From: Pseudomonas sp. SCA2728.1_7
GTDB lineage: Bacteria > Pseudomonadota > Gammaproteobacteria > Pseudomonadales > Pseudomonadaceae
NCBI RefSeq assembly: GCF_018138145.1
Contig: NZ_CP073104.1
Span: 1,798,001-1,862,000, forward strand
Direction: 5' to 3'
DNA: 64,000 nucleotides
The notes under the pieces were generated by a model that saw nothing but the letters and a program-made list of their open reading frames with translations, was not told where the DNA came from and made no database searches. The translations under genes and the position numbers were made by a program. Below are positions 7,636 through 17,749 of the stretch, in pieces. Numbering within the stretch: the stretch's first letter is position 1; every line of letters begins with the position of its first letter.

Positions 7636-8544
7636 ATGGTGGAAGACCTCAACACCCTCTACTACTTCACCCAAGTGGTCGAACATCATGGTTTCGCCGC
7701 CGCAGGCCGCGCACTGGACATGCCCAAATCAAAACTCAGCCGGCGGATTTCCGAACTGGAAGAACGCCTCGGCGTGCGCCTGCTGCATCGCACCAGCCGC
7801 CATTGCTCGTTGACGGAAATCGGCCAGGCCTATTACCAGCGCTGCCTGGCCATGCGCGTCGAAGCCGAAAGCGCCGCCGAACTGATCGAGCGCAACCGCT
7901 CGGAACCGCAAGGGCTGGTGCGCCTGAGTTGCCCGACGGCGCTGCTCAACTCCTGGGTCGGGCCGATGCTCACGCGCTACATGCTCAAGTACCCGTTGGT
8001 GGAGTTGTTTATCGAGAGCACCAACCGCCGTGTCGATCTGCTGCACGAAGGTTTCGACATCGCCCTGCGAGTGCGCTTTCCGCCACTGGAAAACACCGAC
8101 ATGGTCATGAAAGTGCTCGGCAACAGCATGCAATCGGTGGTCGGCAGCCCACAGTTTGTCGAACGTCTGTCGTCACCGCCCTCGCCTGCTGACCTCAATG
8201 GCCTGCCGAGCCTGCATTGGGGCGCGGCGCAGCGTGAATATCAGTGGGAACTGCTTGGGCCGAATGACAACACGGCGCTGATTCGGCATACGCCGCGGAT
8301 GGTCACCGATGACTTGATTGCCTTGCGTCAGGCGGTGATTGCCGGCGTTGGCGTGGCGCATCTGCCAAGCGTAGTCGTGCGAGAGGACATTGCCGCCGGA
8401 CGAGTCGTGGAGTTGATTCCGGGGTGGGCACCGAAATGCGGGGTGGTGCACGCGATCTTTCCGTCGCGGCGCGGGTTGTTGCCGTCGGTGCGGACGTTGA
8501 TTGATTTTCTCGGGGAGGAGTTTGCCCACAGCGACATTGCCTGA
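7636..8544 (+). CDS. LysR family transcriptional regulator
   Basis: This 302-residue regulator has the N-terminal winged helix-turn-helix of the LysR family (residues about 8-62: HHGFAAAGRALDMPKSKLSR then LGVRLLHRTSRH) and a C-terminal effector-binding domain with DIALRVRFPPLENTDMV in the usual position. It is transcribed away from the pirin gene across a short gap with a palindrome, the classic arrangement for a regulator of the adjacent divergent gene. The ATG at 7636 follows CTGGAG by 7 bases. Its ligand is not readable. Downstream is a REP doublet. Confidence 0.92.
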   Translation: MVEDLNTLYYFTQVVEHHGFAAAGRALDMPKSKLSRRISELEERLGVRLLHRTSRHCSLTEIGQAYYQRCLAMRVEAESAAELIERNRSEPQGLVRLSCPTALLNSWVGPMLTRYMLKYPLVELFIESTNRRVDLLHEGFDIALRVRFPPLENTDMVMKVLGNSMQSVVGSPQFVERLSSPPSPADLNGLPSLHWGAAQREYQWELLGPNDNTALIRHTPRMVTDDLIALRQAVIAGVGVAHLPSVVVREDIAAGRVVELIPGWAPKCGVVHAIFPSRRGLLPSVRTLIDFLGEEFAHSDIA

Positions 8545-8559
8545 ATCGGTGGTGCGCCC

Positions 8560-8623
8560 TTCGCGAGCAGGCTCGCTCCCACAAGAGCACGCATTGCAAT
8601 GTGGGAGCGAGCCTGTTCGCGAA
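8560..8623. repeat. REP doublet, GTGGGAGCGAGCC type
   Basis: The sequence CGCGAGCAGGCTCGCTCCC and its near-complement GGGAGCGAGCCTGTTCGCG form a compact inverted pair between the LysR gene and dkgB. It differs from the GAGTGAGCC-type elements of the window at fixed positions, so it belongs to a second REP sequence class, shared with 25168-25250. Confidence 0.8.
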
Positions 8624-8761
8624 GAGGCCAACCCGGACAACACAAACCCTGGAAATGATTCATGACTTCTGATCAACAGTGCTTTGCCCCACCAGCGGTT
8701 TTTCTCAACGATACAGACACGGATACTCCCGGCCATTCCCACTGCAACCCTGGAGTCTTTC

Positions 8762-9565
8762 ATGTCTGTTCCCGCTTTCGGCCTTGGCACGTTTCGCCTG
8801 CAAGGCCAGGTCGTCATTGACTCAGTGAGCACCGCCCTTGAACTCGGCTACCGGGTCATCGACACCGCGCAAATCTACGAAAACGAAGCCGATGTCGGCC
8901 AGGCCATCGCCGCCAGTGGCATCCCGCGCGAAGAGCTGTTCCTCACCAGCAAGATCTGGGTCGCCAACTTCGCCAAGGATCGCTTGATCGACAGCCTCAA
9001 GGACAGCCTGCAGAAATTGCAGACCGACTACCTCGACCTGACCTTGATTCACTGGCCGTCGCCGGATAACCAGGTCCCGGTGGAAGAATTCATGGGCGCC
9101 CTGCTGGAAGCCAAACGCCTGGGCCTGACCCGGCAGATCGGTGTGTCCAACTTCACCATCGATTTGATGAAGCAGGCGATTGCTGCGGTCGGTGTCGACA
9201 ACATCACGACCAACCAGATCGAACTGCACCCGTACCTGCAAAACCGTAAAGTCGTCGAGTTTGCACAGAGCCAAGGCATTCACATCACTTCGTACATGAC
9301 CCTCGCTTACGGTGAAGTGCTGAAAGATCCGCTGATCCAGCAAATCGCCGAGCGCCTGCAGGCCACCCCGGCGCAAGTCACCCTCGCCTGGGCGATGCAG
9401 TCGGGCTACGCGGTGATTCCGTCGTCGACCAAACGCGCCAACCTGCAAAGCAACCTTGCCGCCACCGCGCTGACGTTGAGCGAAAACGACATGACGCTGA
9501 TTGCCACGCTTGATCGCGGCCATCGCCTGACAAGCCCGAAAGGCATCGCACCAGACTGGGACTGA
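8762..9565 (+). CDS. dkgB: Aldo/keto reductase, 2,5-didehydrogluconate reductase B type
   Basis: This 267-residue NADPH-dependent reductase has the length of E. coli DkgB. The catalytic tetrad is visible: Asp34 and Tyr39 in [12 protein letters not shown], Lys64 in LTSKIW and His97 in LIHWPSP. The C-terminal NADPH-binding loop is [15 protein letters not shown]. Such enzymes reduce 2,5-diketo-D-gluconate and methylglyoxal in the cytosol. The ATG at 8762 ([11 protein letters not shown]) follows TGGAG; the frame is open further upstream (8684) but those residues do not fit the barrel. It ends 18 bases from the convergent sensor kinase gene. Confidence 0.9.
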   Translation: MSVPAFGLGTFRLQGQVVIDSVSTALELGYRVIDTAQIYENEADVGQAIAASGIPREELFLTSKIWVANFAKDRLIDSLKDSLQKLQTDYLDLTLIHWPSPDNQVPVEEFMGALLEAKRLGLTRQIGVSNFTIDLMKQAIAAVGVDNITTNQIELHPYLQNRKVVEFAQSQGIHITSYMTLAYGEVLKDPLIQQIAERLQATPAQVTLAWAMQSGYAVIPSSTKRANLQSNLAATALTLSENDMTLIATLDRGHRLTSPKGIAPDWD

Positions 9566-9583
9566 TCCGGCGATATTGCCCGT

Positions 9584-12500
9584 TCAGGCCTGCAGACGTT
9601 GCGCGAGACCGGTCATGGCCTTGCGCAACGTCTCGACTGCGATGCCCAGCGTGGCCGCTTGCGCCTGTTGACTCGCCAGCTCCAGATCAACACACGCCGC
9701 CACTACTTGCGCCGCGCCCACCATCTGCGCCCCGCCCTTGATGTGATGAGTCAGTTCACGCAGCCCTGCGCGATCCTGCTCAGGTTGCAAATCAGCAAGA
9801 CGTTGCAGATCGAGTTGCAAACTGTTCAACACTTCCTTGCGCAATTGTTCGATCAAGCCACGATCATCCCCGGCCATTTGCTCCAGGGTGCTCAGGTCGA
9901 TTTCCGCCAGCACCGGCGTTTCGCCGGGGTCAACCGCGATGTCGCAATGACTGGCCGCCGCCAATGCCTGCGCCAGGTCATGCAAGCGGATCGGTTTGAA
10001 CAGACATTCGTCCATGCCGGCATGCAGGCAACGCATCCGCTCCTCGACCTGCGCGTTGGCGGTAAAACCAAGAATCAGACAGGGTTGGCGGCCGGCAAGC
10101 GACTCTTCATCACGGATCGCCCGCGCCAGTTGATAACCGTTGCGCCGCGGCATGTTGCAATCGGTGATTACCACATCAAACGCTTGCGCCCGCCAGCGCT
10201 CCAGCCCTTCATCGCCGTTCTCGGTGTCGACCGTACGATGGCCGAGTTCACTCAACTGCCAGCACAACAGCAAGCGGTTCACCGGATGATCGTCCACCAC
10301 CAGAACATTCAGTGAACACGTCGCGGTGAGCGCAGTGTCTGAGGGCTCCGGGGCCTGTGCGAGGGCTTCCAACAGCGGCAGTTCGAGACTGACTTCGACC
10401 TGTGTTCCTGCGCCCGGTGTACTGTCGAGTCGCAGCGTGCCGCCCATCATTTCGCAGAGACTGCGACTGATCACCAGACCCAGTCCGGAGCCGCTGCGTG
10501 CGGTTTTCGAATCATGGCTCGCCTGTACGAACGGGCTGAACAGCCGTCGCCGATCGTCTTGGCTGATCCCCACACCGCTGTCTTCAATGACGACTTTCAC
10601 CGCCAGGTGCTCGGCGGCCATTGTGGTCACCACCAGTCGCAGGCTGACCTCGCCCTCCTCGGTGAACTTGATCGCATTGCTCAGCAGATTCGACAGCACT
10701 TGCTTGAAGCGCGTCGGATCGATCAGCACGTCCACATTGCTGCGAGCATCGAGTTCGATGTGCCACAGCAAACGCTTCTGCCGCGCCAGCCCTTCAAACA
10801 CCCGGCACACCGACACCACCAGCTCGCGCAGGTTGGCGCGTTCGGGGGCGAGGGACAAATGCCCGGCCTCGATCCGCGCGATGTCGAGAATATCGCCGAT
10901 CAGCGCCAGCAATTGTTGCCCGGCATTGGACGCCACCTGAATCGCCAATCGATCGGTCACGCCTTCCTCGGCGCGCTTCAAGGCCAGTTCGAGCATGCCG
11001 ATCAAGGCATTCATCGGTGTACGGATTTCATGGCTCATGGTCGCCAGAAACGTGGTTTTGGCCCGATTGGCGTCGTCAGCGGCGTCCTTGGCCTCCTGCA
11101 ATTGCTGCAGCCACTGCTGTCGCCGGCGAATCTGTTGCCGCTGAAAAACGATCCAGCCCAGCGCCAGCGCCAACAACACCGCCGCGCCGGCGAAGCCTAG
11201 GAGAATCTCGCGACGATGCTGTAACCAATAACTGCCTTCCACCACCACATCGTGGCTCCAGCGCTCCACCAGTTCGTCCATCTGTTGCGGGGCGATGCTC
11301 AACAGCGCCTTGTTCAGGATCGAATGCAGTGCCAGCATCTGCGGGGCCGTCGCCAACGCAATGCGCGCCGGTTGATCGCCGATGGTCCCCGTAATGCGCA
11401 GGCGCTCGCGGTAGTGACGTGCGATCAGAAAGCGTGCCACCAGCAACGAACTCACCGTGGCGTCGACCTGGCCTTTGGCAATCAATGCCATGCCTTCAGC
11501 GGGGCTTTTGACGTCGACCAGACGGATCTGCGGCACGCGCCCCAAGAGATAACTGCGCAACGGATGACCGCGATAAATGGCCAGCCGCTTGCCTGCCAGA
11601 TCATCAAGATTGAGCGGCCCTTGCGCAGTAATTGCACTGACCAGCACAAACGGATTGTTCAGATAGGCGCGGGTAAATTGCAGTTCGGTTTCGCGCTCGC
11701 TGCTCGGCGTCACCACCGGCAACACATCCAGTTCACCGGCCTTGAGCTGTTCGATCTGACGATCCAGCGACGTTCCGCGCACAATCTCGAAGTTCAACCC
11801 GCTGCGCTGGCTGATCAAACTCAGCAGTTGCGCCGTCAGCCCACTGAAACGGCCATCGGCATCGAAAAACGTCAGCGGTGCGAAATCTTCGATGGCGCCG
11901 ACCCGGACCACGGGATGCTGGTCCAGCCACTCCTGTTCATTGGCACTGAGTTGCACCCGGCTCTGCTCAGCCATCTCGGCCTGGCCTACGCTCCAGCGTT
12001 GCTCGATGCGCTGGCGACGCTCCATGGGAATGGCCGCCAGTGCCTTGTCAACGATGCGTTTGAGGCGCGCATCGCTGCGCAACAGGGCAAAGCTGAACGA
12101 AAGGGCATCCAGCCCCGCAGGACCGGCCAGTTGCAGGTCGTTGCGATAATTGGTGTTGATCAGGTAGTTGCCACTGGTTAAGTCGCCCAGATAACCGTCT
12201 TTCGCGCCAAAGGCCACCGCACCCAGCGCATCCATCGCCGAAGGGTAAAGCTGCACGTTTGCCAAGGGATAAAACGCTTGCACGCTCGCCAGCGGCAGAT
12301 AGTCCTCGACCATGGCCAGACGCTTGCCGGCCAGATCGCTCGGCAATTGTTCTCCGAGCCGGGTCACCAGCATCGGCTGATCTTCAGCGTAGGCACGGGA
12401 CAGGATGAAGGCGGGGTCGGCGGCTTCAAAACTGTTGGACGTGCCCAGCAGATCGAGATCGCCGCGTTTAAGTGCCGTCATCACCGCGTCACGGTTGGCA

Positions 12501-12802
12501 AAACGCTGGACTTCGATGCGCACGCCGAGCAATTGCGCCAGCAGATCTGCGTAATCGGCAGTCAGCCCCTCGAGTTCCTGTTGATTGCGGGTAATTTCGA
12601 ACGGCGGGTAATCCGGCCCGGAAATCCCCATGCGCAGCACCGGGTGCTGACGCAGCCATTGGCGATCCTGTTCGTCGAGGCGCAGCTGGACGTTTTCCAG
12701 TCCGGTGCGGCTCAGCAATTGCAGCACCTGCGGCGTGTCACTGGCCCAGCAGGTGGCCATCAGGCTCAAGCCCAAACACATAATCCAGCGGCCCGGCCTC
12801 AT
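9584..12802 (-). CDS. BvgS/EvgS-like hybrid sensor histidine kinase
   Basis: This 1072-residue multidomain sensor begins with a signal peptide (about 1-21). Two periplasmic Venus-flytrap (SBP_bac_3) domains follow, at about 45-270 and 290-515, each starting with a WL.QHPV.R.G motif. A single membrane helix comes next ([23 protein letters not shown], about 525-548). The cytoplasmic part has a short coiled linker without a PAS domain, a HisKA motif ([20 protein letters not shown]), an HATPase domain ([21 protein letters not shown]), a receiver ([14 protein letters not shown]) and an Hpt domain ([13 protein letters not shown]). All phosphorelay residues are present. The response regulator gene lies 10 bases upstream, so RR and kinase form an operon. 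The signal is unknown. Confidence 0.92.
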   Translation of the reverse strand: MRPGRWIMCLGLSLMATCWASDTPQVLQLLSRTGLENVQLRLDEQDRQWLRQHPVLRMGISGPDYPPFEITRNQQELEGLTADYADLLAQLLGVRIEVQRFANRDAVMTALKRGDLDLLGTSNSFEAADPAFILSRAYAEDQPMLVTRLGEQLPSDLAGKRLAMVEDYLPLASVQAFYPLANVQLYPSAMDALGAVAFGAKDGYLGDLTSGNYLINTNYRNDLQLAGPAGLDALSFSFALLRSDARLKRIVDKALAAIPMERRQRIEQRWSVGQAEMAEQSRVQLSANEQEWLDQHPVVRVGAIEDFAPLTFFDADGRFSGLTAQLLSLISQRSGLNFEIVRGTSLDRQIEQLKAGELDVLPVVTPSSERETELQFTRAYLNNPFVLVSAITAQGPLNLDDLAGKRLAIYRGHPLRSYLLGRVPQIRLVDVKSPAEGMALIAKGQVDATVSSLLVARFLIARHYRERLRITGTIGDQPARIALATAPQMLALHSILNKALLSIAPQQMDELVERWSHDVVVEGSYWLQHRREILLGFAGAAVLLALALGWIVFQRQQIRRRQQWLQQLQEAKDAADDANRAKTTFLATMSHEIRTPMNALIGMLELALKRAEEGVTDRLAIQVASNAGQQLLALIGDILDIARIEAGHLSLAPERANLRELVVSVCRVFEGLARQKRLLWHIELDARSNVDVLIDPTRFKQVLSNLLSNAIKFTEEGEVSLRLVVTTMAAEHLAVKVVIEDSGVGISQDDRRRLFSPFVQASHDSKTARSGSGLGLVISRSLCEMMGGTLRLDSTPGAGTQVEVSLELPLLEALAQAPEPSDTALTATCSLNVLVVDDHPVNRLLLCWQLSELGHRTVDTENGDEGLERWRAQAFDVVITDCNMPRRNGYQLARAIRDEESLAGRQPCLILGFTANAQVEERMRCLHAGMDECLFKPIRLHDLAQALAAASHCDIAVDPGETPVLAEIDLSTLEQMAGDDRGLIEQLRKEVLNSLQLDLQRLADLQPEQDRAGLRELTHHIKGGAQMVGAAQVVAACVDLELASQQAQAATLGIAVETLRKAMTGLAQRLQA

Positions 12803-12812
12803 GTGCGGTCGC

Positions 12813-13439
12813 TCAGATCACATGATTGCGCTTGGCGAAATCGCGCAAGTGCACTGCTGAACTGACCCCGAGTTTTTTCATCAGACGGGTCTTGTAGGTA
12901 CTCACGGTCTTGTGGCTCAGGTGCATGTCCTCGGCAATCGCCTTGTTGGACTTGCCCTGTCCCAATTGCTGAAAAATGCTCAACTCACGGTCGGAAAGCT
13001 GATCGATCATCTGTTTTTCCGTGGTTTGCACGGCATTCAGCGTACTGAAACTGTCCGGGAGTGAGGAAAAATAGGTGTGGCCCGACATCACAGCTCGAAT
13101 GGCGTTGCGCAGTTGCTCCAGTTGATTGGTTTTGGTCACGTAGGCCATGGCTCCGGCCCGTACGCAGCGATCCTGATAGAACATGGGTTCGTGTGTACTG
13201 AACACCAGCACTCGGCAAGCAAAATCATTGGCCTTGATCCTGGCAAGAACCTGCAGCCCGTTGCTTCCCGGCAAATTCAGATCGAGTATCACCAATCGAG
13301 GCTGGTGTTCCCGAATGAGCGACACCACCTCGTTGCCTTGGGACGCCTCGTAGATCTGCTTGAATCCTGCGGCTTGCAACACGATCCGGATGGCGGCGCG
13401 CACCACCGGATGATCGTCGACGATCAGCGCTGACTTCAT
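12813..13439 (-). CDS. LuxR-type response regulator (BvgA/EvgA-like)
   Basis: This 208-residue NarL/FixJ-family regulator has an N-terminal receiver ([14 protein letters not shown], phosphoacceptor Asp in [13 protein letters not shown]) and a C-terminal helix-turn-helix ([20 protein letters not shown] then [19 protein letters not shown]). Its partner is almost certainly the hybrid kinase encoded directly downstream. The ATG at 13439 ([11 protein letters not shown]) is chosen because the receiver fold starts there; the open frame extends to 13541 with no matching residues. The 135-base gap upstream separates it from a degenerate receiver gene on the same strand. Confidence 0.92.
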   Translation of the reverse strand: MKSALIVDDHPVVRAAIRIVLQAAGFKQIYEASQGNEVVSLIREHQPRLVILDLNLPGSNGLQVLARIKANDFACRVLVFSTHEPMFYQDRCVRAGAMAYVTKTNQLEQLRNAIRAVMSGHTYFSSLPDSFSTLNAVQTTEKQMIDQLSDRELSIFQQLGQGKSNKAIAEDMHLSHKTVSTYKTRLMKKLGVSSAVHLRDFAKRNHVI

Positions 13440-13574
13440 GGCCACTCCCGGTGCAAAGTCTGACGAACAGGCCACCGATGGGGGCTGATCCAGACTCAGT
13501 GGCTGCGCCGGGACTGTTACATGGAACGGCGAGCAAATCACCTGTCAGACCTGACAGTTGCGGCCAGTGAGTTT

Positions 13575-14018
13575 TTATGCATGAGCAACGATTTTCACCG
13601 ACGAGTACGGCTGGCTGGCTGACAACACTTGCCGCCTCGCAGGTGTATCGACCAACGCCATCAGCTGACTGATCGACTGTTTTGAGGGCAGTGCCAAATG
13701 GCTGACTTGCACATTTTCCCGGGCGAAACCCGAGGCCTGTTGTAACGGCGCCGTGGCTTCGTTGTAGATCAGCACCTGACGAACCTGCGGGTTATCCAGG
13801 AAAAAACCCAGCAGATCCAGCGAGCCCTTGGCGAGTTCGGCATTGATGACCACCGCATCGAACGGCTCGCACCCGAAGTCCACCAGCGTCAGCAGTTCGG
13901 TCAGGCTCTGTGCCGGAGCCACACGGTAATAATCGAGGCTGTTGAACAGACGCTCGATTTTCATCCGGTGGAAATGCTGCGTGTCGGCGATCAGGATGCG
14001 CAGGGCTTTATTGATCAT
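13575..14018 (-). CDS. Degenerate receiver-domain protein
   Basis: This 147-residue protein has the start of a CheY-like receiver (LRILIADTQHFHRMKIERLF) with the acidic pocket reduced to one Asp. At the phosphoacceptor position the pattern is DAVVINAELAKGS, with Asn where Asp is expected. A switch Thr is not obvious; LIYNEAT is the nearest candidate. There is no output domain. It is probably a pseudo-receiver that binds a partner without being phosphorylated. The ATG at 14018 has GGGAG 7 bases upstream. It lies upstream of, and parallel to, the BvgAS-like pair, which suggests it may modulate that pathway; this is inference. Confidence 0.7.
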   Translation of the reverse strand: MINKALRILIADTQHFHRMKIERLFNSLDYYRVAPAQSLTELLTLVDFGCEPFDAVVINAELAKGSLDLLGFFLDNPQVRQVLIYNEATAPLQQASGFARENVQVSHLALPSKQSISQLMALVDTPARRQVLSASQPYSSVKIVAHA

Positions 14019-14086
14019 GGTCAATCTCCCGGGGTCACGGTTTCTGGGTGCGGCAAGACTACGCAAGCCCCGGGGCCGGTTCTGTA

Positions 14087-14096
14087 GGAATATTCC
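14087..14096. promoter_or_regulatory. Palindrome GGAATATTCC upstream of the degenerate receiver gene
   Basis: A perfect 10-bp palindrome lies 69-78 bases upstream of the degenerate receiver start on the minus strand, in the spacing range of a promoter-proximal activator site. It could be bound by the neighbouring LuxR-type regulator. Only the symmetry and position are seen. Confidence 0.35.
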
Positions 14097-14188
14097 GAAA
14101 AATACGGTTATTCATCGCAGGCTCAACGAGCCTGACCATCACTCGACGCTTTGGTGACCGTCTCAACCCCCTGGAAGATGGAGAGCGG

Positions 14189-14220
14189 TTTATTCGGTAG
14201 TACTTTTATTCAGTAGTGCT
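14189..14220. repeat. 16-bp imperfect tandem repeat over the mgtC stop
   Basis: TTTATTCGGTAGTACT (14189-14204) and TTTATTCAGTAGTGCT (14205-14220) are adjacent copies with 14 of 16 matches. The second copy encodes the last residues (S-T-T-E) and part of the stop of the MgtC-family gene on the minus strand; the first is a non-coding echo just past the stop. It looks like a local slippage duplication. Confidence 0.7.
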
Positions 14221-14922
14221 AGGACTCCAGAACGCCTGCACCACCAGCGCCGATGTGGAAATCCGCGCCACCAGAGCGTCGAGTTCATCACCATCGACCG
14301 ACGTCGTCGCCAGCGTCGCTTCGATCTCGATTTCATCGGCGCCGAACGCATGCACATCGACGTCGCTGGCCGGGTAGTTGCTGCGCTCCAGCTCCGCTTC
14401 AAGCAAGGCGAACACGGCGGTTTGCTGGGAGCGGCGGGCGATGACGTAGACGATATTGGTGACTTCCGCCGAGACCACGTCCAGTGGCTGACGGTTGATG
14501 TTGTTGACGATCGGCCGCAGCAAGGTATTGGCGGCGAGGATGAACAGCGTGCCGAGTACGGCTTCGGCGAGCAGATCGGCCCCGGCACAGGCGCCGACCG
14601 CTGCGGAGGTCCACAGGGTCGCGGCAGTGTTGAGGCCGCGCACGTTGCCCTCTTCGCGCATGATCACCCCGGCGCCGAGAAAGCCGATGCCGGAGACCAC
14701 GTAGGCAACCACGCGCACCGCGCCTTCGGCACCCGCGAGACGGTTGGCCATGTCGACGAAAATCGCTGCGCCGACGGCGACCAGCACATTGGTGCGCAGG
14801 CCGGCGGTGCGTTGCCGGTACTGGCGCTCGAAGCCGATCAGACCGCCGAGAATGAATGCAGCGCTGAGGCTGACGAGGGTGTCGAGCAGCGAATCGAGGT
14901 TGAGGTTGTTGATGGCTTGCAT
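14206..14922 (-). CDS. mgtC: MgtC/SapB family membrane protein
   Basis: This 238-residue inner-membrane protein carries the MgtC signature GGLIGFERQYRQRTAGLRTNVLVAVGAAIFV (split by helices) and SGIGFLGAGVIMREEGNVRGLNTAATLW, with conserved Asp/Glu/Arg residues. About five hydrophobic helices fill residues 10-150. The C-terminal 80 residues form a soluble ACT-like domain, as in longer MgtC proteins. MgtC helps growth in low Mg2+ and inhibits the F1Fo ATP synthase in pathogens. The ATG at 14922 has AAGGA 7 bases upstream. It lies downstream of mgtA on the same strand, separated by a REP doublet; the pairing supports a magnesium-starvation role. Confidence 0.88.
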   Translation of the reverse strand: MQAINNLNLDSLLDTLVSLSAAFILGGLIGFERQYRQRTAGLRTNVLVAVGAAIFVDMANRLAGAEGAVRVVAYVVSGIGFLGAGVIMREEGNVRGLNTAATLWTSAAVGACAGADLLAEAVLGTLFILAANTLLRPIVNNINRQPLDVVSAEVTNIVYVIARRSQQTAVFALLEAELERSNYPASDVDVHAFGADEIEIEATLATTSVDGDELDALVARISTSALVVQAFWSPSTTE

Positions 14923-14949
14923 AAAAAATCCTTGAAAACACGCGATCCC

Positions 14950-15038
14950 TGTAGGAGTGAGCCTGCTCGCGATAGCGGTGTGTCAGTCACCGCAATATTG
15001 ACTGAAACACCGCTATCGCGAGCAGGCTCACTCCTACA
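14950..15038. repeat. REP doublet (REPIN), GTAGGAGTGAGCC type
   Basis: An 89-base inverted pair of GAGTGAGCCTGCTCGCGA cores fills most of the mgtA-mgtC gap. Length and ends match the copy at 5842-5930. It could fold in an mgtA-mgtC transcript and affect expression of the second gene. Confidence 0.85.
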
Positions 15039-15049
15039 GGGGGGCAGCA

Positions 15050-17749
15050 TTACTGCCAGCCGAACCGGCGGATGTAGAAACCTTTCACTGCCTGGGTCAG
15101 CGCCATGTACGCCAGCAGGATCACCGGCAGGAACACGAAGTACAGCGACGGCAGCGCCTGCAATTTGAAGTAGTGCGCCAGCGGCCCCATCGGCAGGAAG
15201 ATGCCGACCGCCATGATGATCCCGGTCATCACCAGCAGCGGCAGGGCTGCACGGCTTTGCAGGAACGGAATCTTCGGCGTGCGGATCATGTGCACGATCA
15301 GCGTCTGGGTCAGCAACCCGACCACGAACCAGCCGGACTGGAACAGCGTCTGGTGATCCGGGGTGTTGGCATCGAATACGTACCACATCAAGGCGAACGT
15401 GGTGATGTCAAAGATCGAACTGATCGGGCCGAAGAACAGCATGAAGCGCCCGACGTCACCCGGCTGCCAGCGTTGTGGTTTTTTCAGCATGTCCTCATCG
15501 ACGTTATCGAATGGAATGGCAATCTGCGAAATGTCGTAGAGCAGGTTCTGCACCAGCAGGTGCATCGGCAACATCGGCAGGAACGGAATGAACGCACTGG
15601 CGACCAGCACCGAGAACACGTTGCCGAAGTTGGAACTGGCAGTCATCTTGATGTACTTGAGCATGTTGGCGAAGGTGCGCCGCCCTTCCAGAACGCCCTC
15701 CTCCAGCACCATCAGGCTCTTTTCCAACAGGATGATGTCGGCGGCTTCCTTGGCGATATCCACTGCGCTGTCCACGGAAATGCCGATGTCGGCAGTGCGC
15801 AGCGCTGGCGCGTCGTTGATGCCGTCACCCATGAAGCCGACCACGTGGCCATTGCCTTTGAGGATGCGCACAATGCGCTCCTTGTGCGACGGCGTCAGTT
15901 TGGCGAAGACATTGGTGGTTTCTACCGCCACCGCCAGTTCGGCATCGCTCATGCGCTCGACGTCGTTGCCCAGCAGCAAACCTTGCTGAGCGAGACCTAC
16001 TTCGCGGCAGATCTTCGCCGTCACCAGTTCGTTATCGCCGGTCAGCACCTTCACTGCCACACCGTGTTCGGCCAAGGCCTTGAGCGCTGGCGCGGTGCTT
16101 TCCTTCGGTGGATCGAGGAACGCCACGTAACCAATCAGCGTCAGTTCCTGTTCATCAGCCAGGCTGTAAATCTCCCGACCTTCGGGCATCGAGCGGGCGG
16201 CCACGGCCACCACGCGCAAGCCTTCAGCGTTGAATGCTGCGGTGACCTGACGAATCCGGGTCAGCAATTCATCGCTCAAGGCTTCATCGACCTCACCGTG
16301 ACGCACGCGGCTGCACACTGCCAGGACTTCTTCCACGGCGCCTTTGCAGATCAGTTGATGTGGCTGGCCACGGCCTTCGACCACCACCGACATGCGCCGA
16401 CGATTGAAGTCGAACGGGATCTCATCGACCTTGCGAAACGCCGTACCGACTTTCAGTTCGCGGTGGATTTCCACGTGTTCCAGCACCGCGACATCCAGCA
16501 GATTTTTCAGACCGGTCTGGTAGTAGCTGTTGAGGTAAGCCATTTCCAGCACGTCGTCGGAATCGGCGCCCCAGACATCGACATTGCGCGCGAGGAAGAT
16601 CTTGTCCTGGGTCAGCGTGCCGGTCTTGTCGGTGCACAGCACGTCCATCGCGCCGAAGTTCTGGATCGCATCAAGACGTTTGACGATGACTTTTTTCCGT
16701 GACAGAAACACCGCGCCTTTGGCCAGCGTCGAGGTGACGATCATCGGCAGCATTTCCGGGGTCAGCCCCACCGCAATCGACAACGCAAACAGCAGCGCCT
16801 CAGTCCAGTCACCCTTGGTGAAACCGTTGATGAACAGCACCAGCGGCGCCATGACGAAAATGAAACGGATCAACAGCCAGCTGACTTTATTCACGCCTTG
16901 CTGGAATGAAGTGACCGCGCGATCAGTGGCGCCGACACGCTGAGCCAGCGCACCGAAATAGGTGCTGTTGCCAGTGGTGAGAATCACCGCCACCGCTGTG
17001 CCGGACACCACGTTGGTGCCCATGAACAGGATGTTGTCCAGTTCCAGCGGATTGCGCGTGTCGCGATCAGCCTGACGCGGAAACTTCTCCACCGGCATCG
17101 ATTCGCCGGTCATCGCCGCTTGGCTGACGAACAGATCCTTGGCGCTGAGCACGCGGCAATCGGCAGGAATCATGTCACCGGCCGAGAGGACGATCAGATC
17201 GCCCGGCACCAGTTGTTTAATCGGCAATTCGCTGCGCGGCGCGTCACGGCGCATCACCGTCGCGGTGTTGCTGACCATGGCTTTCAGCGCGTCGGCGGCC
17301 TGGTTGGATTTGCTTTCCTGCCAGAAGCGCAGCAGCGTCGACAGCACCACCATGGAGAAAATCACCACGGCGGCTTTGAGGTCTTCGGTCAACCACGAGA
17401 TCACCGCCAACAGGGTCAGCAGCAGGTTGAACGGGTTTTTGTAGCAGTGCCACAGGTGAATCCACCATGGCAGCGGCTGCTCGTGTTCGACTTCGTTGAG
17501 GCCGTATTGCGCACGCAGCGCATCGACTTCGAAATCGGTCAGGCCATCGGAATGCGTGCCGAGTGACGACAGCAGTACACCGCTGTCGCAATGCGCGGCA
17601 TCGACCAACGTGTTGGCCAGCGTGGGCGGGACTTCACGGCTGACCGTGGTGTCGTTGATCGATTCCAGCAGCGCCAGGCGACGGAAGTGCCGGGCGATGT
17701 GGCGGGTCCGCAGAAAACCTGCGAAGAATTCCTTGAGCGTAAGTTTCAT
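15050..17749 (-). CDS. mgtA: Magnesium-translocating P-type ATPase
   Basis: This 899-residue P3-type ATPase imports Mg2+ across the inner membrane using ATP. The phosphorylation loop DKTGTLTQDKIFL is at about residue 375, the TGES motif of the actuator domain appears as MTGESMPVEKF, the nucleotide-domain hinge as GDGINDAPALRTADIGISVD, and about ten membrane helices are spread as in MgtA/MgtB. Length equals E. coli MgtA (898). The ATG at 17749 (MKLTLKEFFAGF) fits the family; the frame remains open to 17830. A leader of more than 450 bases precedes it, long enough for Mg2+-responsive control as in enterobacterial mgtA, though no known leader element was recognised. Confidence 0.95.
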   Translation of the reverse strand: MKLTLKEFFAGFLRTRHIARHFRRLALLESINDTTVSREVPPTLANTLVDAAHCDSGVLLSSLGTHSDGLTDFEVDALRAQYGLNEVEHEQPLPWWIHLWHCYKNPFNLLLTLLAVISWLTEDLKAAVVIFSMVVLSTLLRFWQESKSNQAADALKAMVSNTATVMRRDAPRSELPIKQLVPGDLIVLSAGDMIPADCRVLSAKDLFVSQAAMTGESMPVEKFPRQADRDTRNPLELDNILFMGTNVVSGTAVAVILTTGNSTYFGALAQRVGATDRAVTSFQQGVNKVSWLLIRFIFVMAPLVLFINGFTKGDWTEALLFALSIAVGLTPEMLPMIVTSTLAKGAVFLSRKKVIVKRLDAIQNFGAMDVLCTDKTGTLTQDKIFLARNVDVWGADSDDVLEMAYLNSYYQTGLKNLLDVAVLEHVEIHRELKVGTAFRKVDEIPFDFNRRRMSVVVEGRGQPHQLICKGAVEEVLAVCSRVRHGEVDEALSDELLTRIRQVTAAFNAEGLRVVAVAARSMPEGREIYSLADEQELTLIGYVAFLDPPKESTAPALKALAEHGVAVKVLTGDNELVTAKICREVGLAQQGLLLGNDVERMSDAELAVAVETTNVFAKLTPSHKERIVRILKGNGHVVGFMGDGINDAPALRTADIGISVDSAVDIAKEAADIILLEKSLMVLEEGVLEGRRTFANMLKYIKMTASSNFGNVFSVLVASAFIPFLPMLPMHLLVQNLLYDISQIAIPFDNVDEDMLKKPQRWQPGDVGRFMLFFGPISSIFDITTFALMWYVFDANTPDHQTLFQSGWFVVGLLTQTLIVHMIRTPKIPFLQSRAALPLLVMTGIIMAVGIFLPMGPLAHYFKLQALPSLYFVFLPVILLAYMALTQAVKGFYIRRFGWQ

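Noticed and set aside
14190..14588. Alternative frame overlapping mgtC
   Set aside because: It runs in a different frame over the MgtC C-terminal domain and encodes a low-complexity Ser/Arg protein; the MgtC frame has clear family motifs.
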